64,000 bases of DNA from Antedon mediterranea (taxonomy: Eukaryota; Echinodermata; Crinoidea; Comatulida; Antedonidae): positions 23,036,101-23,100,100 of the forward strand of contig NC_092677.1 in the NCBI RefSeq assembly GCF_964355755.1, in the 5' to 3' direction. Of the stretch, positions 52,401 to 61,400 are shown piece by piece (the first letter of the stretch is position 1; every line of letters starts with the position of its first letter). A program made the position numbers and the translations under genes. The notes beneath the pieces were generated by a model. It was not told the DNA's origin and searched no databases. It saw only the letters and a list, made by a program, of their open reading frames with translations.

Positions 52401-55400
52401 ACAACTTTACAATAATTGCCACTTGCTTACAGAGTAAATACTATATCCAGTGTGGTACCTTCCCAACACTTATCAACTGTTATTACCCAATGCAATTCAA
52501 ATAATATAGAATGTCCAAGTGTCAGCTACAGTTCCACACGCTAGCTGTCTTTTTTTCCAGTGGTTAACGTGATTAAAATGGATGTGGCTTTCAGACTTCC
52601 TCCGGTTGTACAATTTACAGATTGTTAAGTGTAACCTCATGTACTTGAACGTAGGCGACACTATATTTAAATCAGACATATATAAACAATACTAACAAAT
52701 TCTATGGTCAACTTCAATTATCATAAGAAACGTACATTTTTATCAAGCGACTATTAGGTATAACTTATATACTAACTCACAATGTCCACTGCCAAAGGCT
52801 GCTTAGACTATCATAGGAGACGACAAATTCCATGCACGTTCAGCTGTGAGCCTTGTCGGGAGTTTCAATCCGCGATACTGCGCTCACCCCAGTCCGTCGG
52901 TTTATAACTGAACTACTATAATATGGGCATCATGGTTCTACCAATTCTTATAAAAGGCCAGGCTTATACAGTTAGGTGCAACCAATGCACACTGCGCCCC
53001 ACGATAAATTCGCTCTAAACAATCACTCCTAGATGTCCCGCACAATTGGCTGTGGGAATTAATGACTCAACGCAATGATGTCGAGAGATTGAGTGCCTAA
53101 CATTTCGCAAACCACGCTAGATGACGCTTCGCCTCACCGGGCAAGCGATATGCAAATGTTGCCGCCGCAACAATACCTTGAAATATTCCACGGTCCTATA
53201 CCTACCACTCTAGAGAGGGCGCTATACTAGACTATAGTTTTCAAATGTGACAGTCCTAATGTAATGAAAGTATTTAACAAAATTATGATTATGTCCTATA
53301 ATATATCCTATACAGTGTGGATACAGTACATATATTAATATTATAAATGTTCTATAAAATGTTAAAACATAACAAATGTATTCTATAGTGTATACTGAAT
53401 CCCTAGAGATAAATATCCATCTTTATATGATTGTAATGTTGTTTATAATGTTAGGCTTTACTGCTAGGAAAGCCAGCACTGCTAGCACTATTGCAACATT
53501 ACAACTTCTATGGTGAGGTGTCCAGTACACTTGAAAACTACTATGGGTCAGGCAGTATACAACCAGTTACACTGCTAGATGATAGTACACTACCTACACA
53601 CTCAAATATCACTACAAGTGGTAAGTTATTGTATATTTCACATATTGAAGTAATTTCAGCATCTTTAACAGTATTCTTTGCGAATTTGATGTGTTGCCTT
53701 GTCATCACTTCATTTCATGATTCGCAACCTGTAAATGAAAAATCAACCTCTGTCACGGGTGTAGACTTTAAAGAATAACTAAACACGGATGTATTGTAAT
53801 ACTGTAACTTGAACATTTATTAGATTTGGTAATCCAGAGATTTTGATTCCCTTAATTCGATGATCCGGTTTGAAGTCAAATCATCTTCTACGTGTTGATT
53901 CATTCCAGTTAAATATAAAGAAAGTCTTTCAAATGACTAATTAACTATAGCAGATTCCAATGGTACAATCTTCGTTATTGGTCTCACAAATAAAGATGAC
54001 TGCGTTTTGACCTTTACCAATCTGACAAGTCCATCTCCGCTGTTCACAAACACTTCGACGATGGCAAGTATTCTCTCACCCATCAACGCCAAAATATATC
54101 CGAAAGATACTGCACTTGGCTCCAGCGTCGCTTGCTTGACGAAATTTGCGGGTGGAACCTTTGCGCATGTTTTTTTTTTGTTTGCTTGTAGGATTAATCT
54201 ATCTACAGCGTCTCTCAATGCTAGACATAGGCGGTAAGGTAGTTTGCTTATAATTTTCCTCATGTTTTAAGGCGATTCCAATTTTGAACTGCATCCAATC
54301 TGGTTGAGGACGTTAATACATGCGGATTGGTTAGCTGAAAACTCTCTAAGCCCATTCGAATCCTCTGATCTCAATGTAAGTTCAGATTGTTGATGATTGG
54401 GTTCTGTGCAATCTGCGTCTCCAGAACACTAGTCGGTATGTTGATTGACCCTTTGATTGCGATTTGTGGTAGTTCGTTCTGTCTCGTGTGAACGGCTTGT
54501 AGGCCTGTCAGTGAAACATACTGTCGAAACTGGTGCCCATGAATTTATCAGAATGGATCTCTTGGGTGTCGATTTGTGAAATTGGTTCTTCGTATTGCTT
54601 GAAGACTTCTTCCTCTGCCTGACATTCTTCGATTTCCACTTCCAGTAACAATCTGAAACTCTTACTGTTCGCAACTCTTTCAGTCTGGCTGCACATGCCT
54701 TCATCTTTGCTAAGACTCAAGCCAACAAGCTTGCGGTTGATCACATTGATGATGTAGACGACACTTGACTGACAGTTTGATAATGAAGACTTTAAACTTT
54801 ATGGTTGACTTCAAACTTAATGTGACCTCTGAAAACTAAACACGGATGTACTGTATATAAATAGTCAAATGCACCCGTGAACTTGCATTGTTCATCTTAG
54901 GTCGAATCCTTTGATTTTAATGACTTGAACTCACCGGTTGCAAGCTTGTATCAGATAACTGCAGGTACCGCCCATGGAATGTACGCAAACTCTACCGCTG
55001 GATCGTCTCGTAGAGTAGGAAGGTCTTTGTCTCGTAGGTTTTTTCTCTGCATTCGTACATTTGTAGAAACATCATCGGAAATAAGTATTTGAGATTTCTT
55101 GTATTTGTTGTTTTTGAGGCATTTAGCTGCATTTCTTAAAATGTGATTTTTGTCAGTTGGCGACCCGTACGGTGAGATGTCATATCCTTTTCAGACCCCT
55201 CGAGTATGTTGTAAATCTTCAATTGATGATTCAAGGTGAAATGTATCCAAGGTAGTAATAATTCGATCGATCTTAACATGTAGAGCTTGAATATCTGCTG
55301 CATCATCCTGTGTACCTGGATTGGCTGGCCGAGCTGTAGCTGCTGCGGTACGTTTAGGAGGCATTGTGATAAATAAGTGTAAATCGGGAGCTCTGGACAA

Positions 55401-58400
55401 ACATGTCTTACTCGCTCAAGCGCATTATTCAATAATGATAATGTTGAAGCCCCAGAGCCCTTAACGTCTAATTGAATATGGAGCGCCATCAAAGTATGGA
55501 AGGCTTTTGACCGCAACAATCTTAGGAAGTACTAGGTTCTTTAAAGTGCATGGTAATGATTTTGTTTTTCATTTTTTTTCAGGTACAGTTGTCAGTTCAC
55601 TTACGAGTTCACATAATGTAAGGTTATTTTTTTGTGTAATATTGGAAATAATAAAATAGGAATGTACTGTATTTATCTTTCAAATAGAAAAAAGACAAAA
55701 GTTAATGAAATTGAATTCTTTAAAATGTGTTTATTCTCATTATAATCTCAAGCCATTCTGTTCTAATGCAGTAAACAGAAACAATTATAATTCTAAATAG
55801 ATCAACATTCCAAAACATTAACTGCCGTGCCCACAAAACGAGGAAAAAACTTCTTCATGTGTTCATTCTAGAAGATAAGCAATCATATAACCATTCAATT
55901 TACTATACATAGTATTAAAACTTATATAATTATTTGTATCTCATATTCTTAATATGTTAGTGCAAGTACATACTTAAGTATGTACTTGCACTAACAAAAT
56001 ACATAAATAATCATTGTTACAGACAATATCTGTATCAGGAAATCACGACAACAATGCTATGAGTGGACTTGAAAGACCTGCTATACCTGGTCAACAAGGT
56101 AATTATTGTTAGTCTAAACATTGGCAAGCCTAGCTGCAATACTACAAACATGAAGATCAGTCATCATCATTACCGAATATTCCATTCAATGAATACCAAA
56201 CATTATTTGTTAAAGATGTATTGTCCCTTGAAACACAAAAAAATGATTGTCAAAATATTCTAAATTTAAAATGGCCATATCAAAGTAATATTAAAGTTAT
56301 TCACTTTAAGTCGAAAATTCCAGCCAAAAACAACAAGTTTACGTAATTAACAGGTAAATTAGTTTGATTACATTTCGTCTGGAAAATCGTCGCGAGCGAA
56401 AGTAAACAAAGATTTCAAACCACGAGTACGCATTATGCATATGCTAATTAGGATTGTTTACAACTCGTCATGGTTGAGAAGGTATTTTCACACAGATCGT
56501 GAGGAAGTTTTATGATTATGCATACAGAGTAGCCAAACAAGCGCGTTTCATTATGGGATATGTTTTGATCGAAAACTTTGACTGGAAGTCAAAGTTATTT
56601 TTTTAACAAAAAAACGTCTGTATTTCAGTTAAATGATTTTTTTTTTCAACAAATTTTTGGTGATAGTTAATAACTATTATGATACTTCAAAATGACCCAC
56701 CTTTTTTCGAAATCTTTTATTTTTTATTTTTTGGGAATTAGTTAAAGGGACAATACATCTTTAATTATTTAATTACAAAATAAATCTGAGACTGTTAATA
56801 TTAATCATCTTTTTTAAAACTTTTCGTCACTGCTGCTAACATAGTGGTTAGGTGATGACAGATTTGTGACCTGACTGGCACAACCTATAGTATTGTTGCT
56901 CACAAGCAATGATTGTACACATTCTGCTGCACTCAGGCACTTCATTATTCATTTTTCCAGCAACTTAGGGAGTTTCATCACTGACACTGATTCTAAAATG
57001 ATCATTAATAAATCATTGCAGCCAAATCTTTGTCAATAGGAACAGCACAAGATTCCATTAAAACTCTAGTAACAAAAATTGTCTAGGTGTTTTAACCTAC
57101 GTGTAGCACTCGGACTCGTTTGCCCATCACAAATATCCACTAACATAGCCAAAATGGTGGAGGTTTCATTGCTAGCCACATCTGGCTGTTACTGTGAGAC
57201 ATGCTTAGTAGCAATGGGTGAACCTCATTGGTTTCCATGATAGAGGTTCATCGTGAATAGTGTACTCTCCACTGCCATTATCATCTACGCTATTGTGTTT
57301 TGCAGCCATAGTCTAGATTATGAAAAGTCTTTCCAGTGTGTAGAATTACAGTATAGGATTGAAAGGCTGTTTATTCATTTATTTAGCCGTTGCTTTTAAT
57401 TTAATTGCTTTTCTTTTTTCATTTTGGTAATCAACTTCTAGGATCTTCGAGCAGTTCTACTGTCGCCAGCTCCTACAACAGTTCAATAAGCATGATAAGT
57501 AAAGGTTCTGAAGTTAGTGTAGTAACACCTGAACTAGTAACTGGACTATGCCGTGTCTTGCACAATCTGGTGTCTGTTGTGCCATCAGATACAAATACGT
57601 CCTTGACCAATAACTCCACTACAGAGATTATGCTAAGGTAAATAGTAGCAATGAGAATTGTCATGATCTTTAAATATACACAAATCAGTTTAACTGGAAA
57701 CCGAAGGCTTAGGCTGTGTTCGGACGTAAAATCAGTTACATGTGTAACTTTACATGTGTAATCAGTGATCGTTCGGACGATGAACAATTTACACGTGTGC
57801 ACTAACAAAAAAATACCCAGCAGGGTCATATTTCATGCATCTCTTTACACTATTAAGGTCAAATTGCTCCTTATCTTGCGGTTAATCAGCTTGCGGTTTA
57901 AGGTGTAATTAAAAAATCCACCTCATGAGGTGGATTTTTGAAACAGCAAGTTTATCTGAAAATTTGTACCACACGTGACCATTACACTTGTAAATTTGTT
58001 CCGTCCGAACGGGCTCTTAGTTATTTTCTTGGGTAAGTTGGTTTCATTCATTGTCGCTGTAAGATAAATAAAATATCTAAGTCTGAATAGGCTTTAAGAC
58101 ATTGCATATTAGGCCCTCTACACACACATCATCCACAGTGCAGTGAATAGTATATTTTATGTAAATATTACCACATACTGAGTTTCAGATGTAACTTTAT
58201 TTATGTGGACGGACTTTCACACACAGGTGGCCTGAGGAGAACCATATAATCTATTTCCCATGGCCTAAATACAATCATACTTTCAAGATATCAGCTTGTA
58301 TTTGCTTCTAATTTTTCATTTAAATATGTAGGTTAATTGATGTGAAGTTACTTGATGGGTACCTGAAAGATCTCACGGCTTCCAAAATTTACTCTACAAG

Positions 58401-61400
58401 AATTTTACAACATCATTTAGTTATGGTGGCTCAAATACTTGATCTAATCTTATGCCAGATTATCAACGATCATGATAATATTAAGAAATTAGTAGGATTT
58501 AATCTGCTTCCAAAATGCTGTGGTCTTCTTGCTCTAAATGTTGCAGCTATACTTGGTGAGTCAAGTCAAATCTTTCTTTAGTTGTTAGATTCAAGCACAT
58601 TTATTATCAAGATTGTCTCTGTAAATTGTTGATTTTAATATTTCCCGATCACTAATATCCCTATTCAGGCATTGCGATCACTCTAGCAATTGCGAAATCC
58701 AAGGTCATTCATGGGAACCAATCACAAACATATTAGTTTACTACTGTAGGCCTAGACCATAGACATATAAATTAGGTCTAGTAGAGCATTTGTAAAATTG
58801 AAATTAATATTGTTGCAATGCATTCAACAACAAATTAATTACAATCGATCACAATGCGATGCATGTCTGAATATGGTACAGTATTATTCTAATTAAAAAA
58901 ACTATACTACTACAGTATTTTTACTACTTTTTTTTTTATATATCTGTTTTCTTTTGTAGACTCTCCACTACATGATCTACTTATGAGAGTATGGCAGTGT
59001 GTGTTTGCCATTTTCTCCACCATGATCAGGCTAAACGCTGCTTACAGTACAGAACAACTGCAAAATGTCCTTAGTAAATGTTGGCCCAGAACTACAGGTT
59101 AAAACAAAGATCTGTTTTTTCTTTCTCCACAGCAATAAGATATTAATAAAAAAACAACTCACAGTTATTTTAGATCTAGATTCAGATTGGAGTAATTATA
59201 ATTCTGTTTGAACATTCCTGTATGGACAATTGGCATATGTTGATGACTCTCATAACGGACACTCATTCAAAAGCCTGTGCATTTTGTACCTAAGCGGACA
59301 CCGTCTGTAATCTACCACAGATTCTTTTTACCATACAATTTAGATTTTCCTGTATAATAATATACCTCCTGTAGTTTTTGGAATACAATTTCTATACAAT
59401 ATTTACATTACTTTAGAAATGAAATGTGTAAAAAAATTGTTTTATATTTATTTTCTAGACTGTATTGTACATGTTTTGAAGGTACCAACATATTCAGCAA
59501 CAAGGATAGCTTCTCTGCATTTTCTGGCTCATCTTTTTTCATACGAAGGACAAGATAACAGTGTAGAGACTAATGCAGATTTAACAAAGGCTATTATTGA
59601 TTTACTTGATGAATCTGTACAATATAATGGAGGTACTATACAATTTAACTATTCTACTTTACTGAGTGATACTACATTATTGCTTTTAATTGATATTAAT
59701 GTTTAGATATTATTATAGATTCCATAGCAAGTGGAAGTACTTTATGTGAGGTGATATTGCAAGGCTATGATGGTACCCTTCCTAAATCTCTAGGTTCTTC
59801 GCAACAAGAAGAGAACATGGCCATCTACCAGGCATTGAAGACACTGCTAGCTGTATGCAACACCGCTAAGGATACAGCTATGAAAGGTAATCTCAGATTA
59901 CATTGACAATTATCATACATGAAAAATGTTCATATTAGGCCCTCTATGGTGTCACTGTCACATTCATGGTGAAAATCTTTTACTTATTGTATCATACACT
60001 GATCAACAAAGCATTCAAAGGACGAGACAATAAAAGTAGGGCATGTTTTATCCTTTTTAAGCTATATATACTGGGTAAATTAAAATTGAATTTAATAATA
60101 TTGATTTTTTCTTCAGCTGGCCTTCTTGATAGTTTAGTAAGCAACATGAAGTTTATACAAGAAAAGCTGAAAATTGAAGCATTAAAAATGGCAAAACACT
60201 CGAAAAAGAAGGTGCATATCAACTTTTAAAACTTTTCTTTGTTTTTACATTTAATTAAAAGTTAGATCTGTCTACATTTAAAGAGCCAGAGTAAAACAAT
60301 ACAGTAAATAGTTATACAGTTTGATTTGCGAACATCAACAGCCTACAGTAGCTGTGTTTTTCGTGTGATTGCTCATTGTGTAACAACAATAACAAAATTC
60401 AATGGGAATATACCAAAATTGAATGCAAAATGGAGTAGTTATTGAATATCATGTGACCCACAATCTTCCAATCATATGATAGGAATCTACTCAGATGTGT
60501 TGTAAACAGTATTAGGTTATTGTTTAAGGAATTCAAACTGCATGGCCATTGACATTATATTTGTGATTTATTTATGTTTTTTACAGGATGATCCATTGAT
60601 TTCTGAGCTCATTTCAGCTTTTAACCTGCTTCAGAATTTCATGTTTGCAAGCACAGAAATCAAGGTAAGAATTAGAAGAAAAACTATAGTAAAATTGTTT
60701 TGAAGGAGTTGTCAACATGTGCAGCATTGTTGGTATTATCAGCTGCCAATGATACAAAAGTGGTTAGTGGTATCCAGTTCTTTCTCTTTAATTAAGTAAG
60801 GATAATGAAGTAATTATGTTATTAACACTTTAGATGGCAGGCTATCTTGTTGGACTAAGTGGACTAATCCAAAGCTTGTGGTCATGGTGCCTACTGGAGC
60901 AGCCATTGTTGCTATGTGTGCTTAACTTTATGTCTACATACACAGCCAAGTGCCCCACAGGTAAACATTTAATCAAACAATATTATAATAACTATTATTA
61001 TAACTATTGATTAATATCAATAGTTTTTGTAATGTTGTATTTAATCCAATAATATCGTCATTGGTTTCGAGGCCAACTCGCTCCTAGCTCTAGTGTGGTG
61101 GAACAAGTCTTCTCGGATAAAGACTAGAAAACCATAGAATACATAGTTTAAAAGTGTATGCACAGTTTATCATTCAAGATGAGTAGTGGGTTACCCCAGT
61201 GAACTTGTGCACAAAAAATCCCACACAGGGGATTACCACCTATTTGATAGGACAGTATATAGATTTGATAGATTGTACATTTAGGAAACATTTATATTTT
61301 GTACCCAGTTAGCATCATTATAATTATATTTTAACGGATTTTAACCTCTACTTTCTTATCAATGTTATGTATCTCTAAACATTTAACATATTTGCATGTA

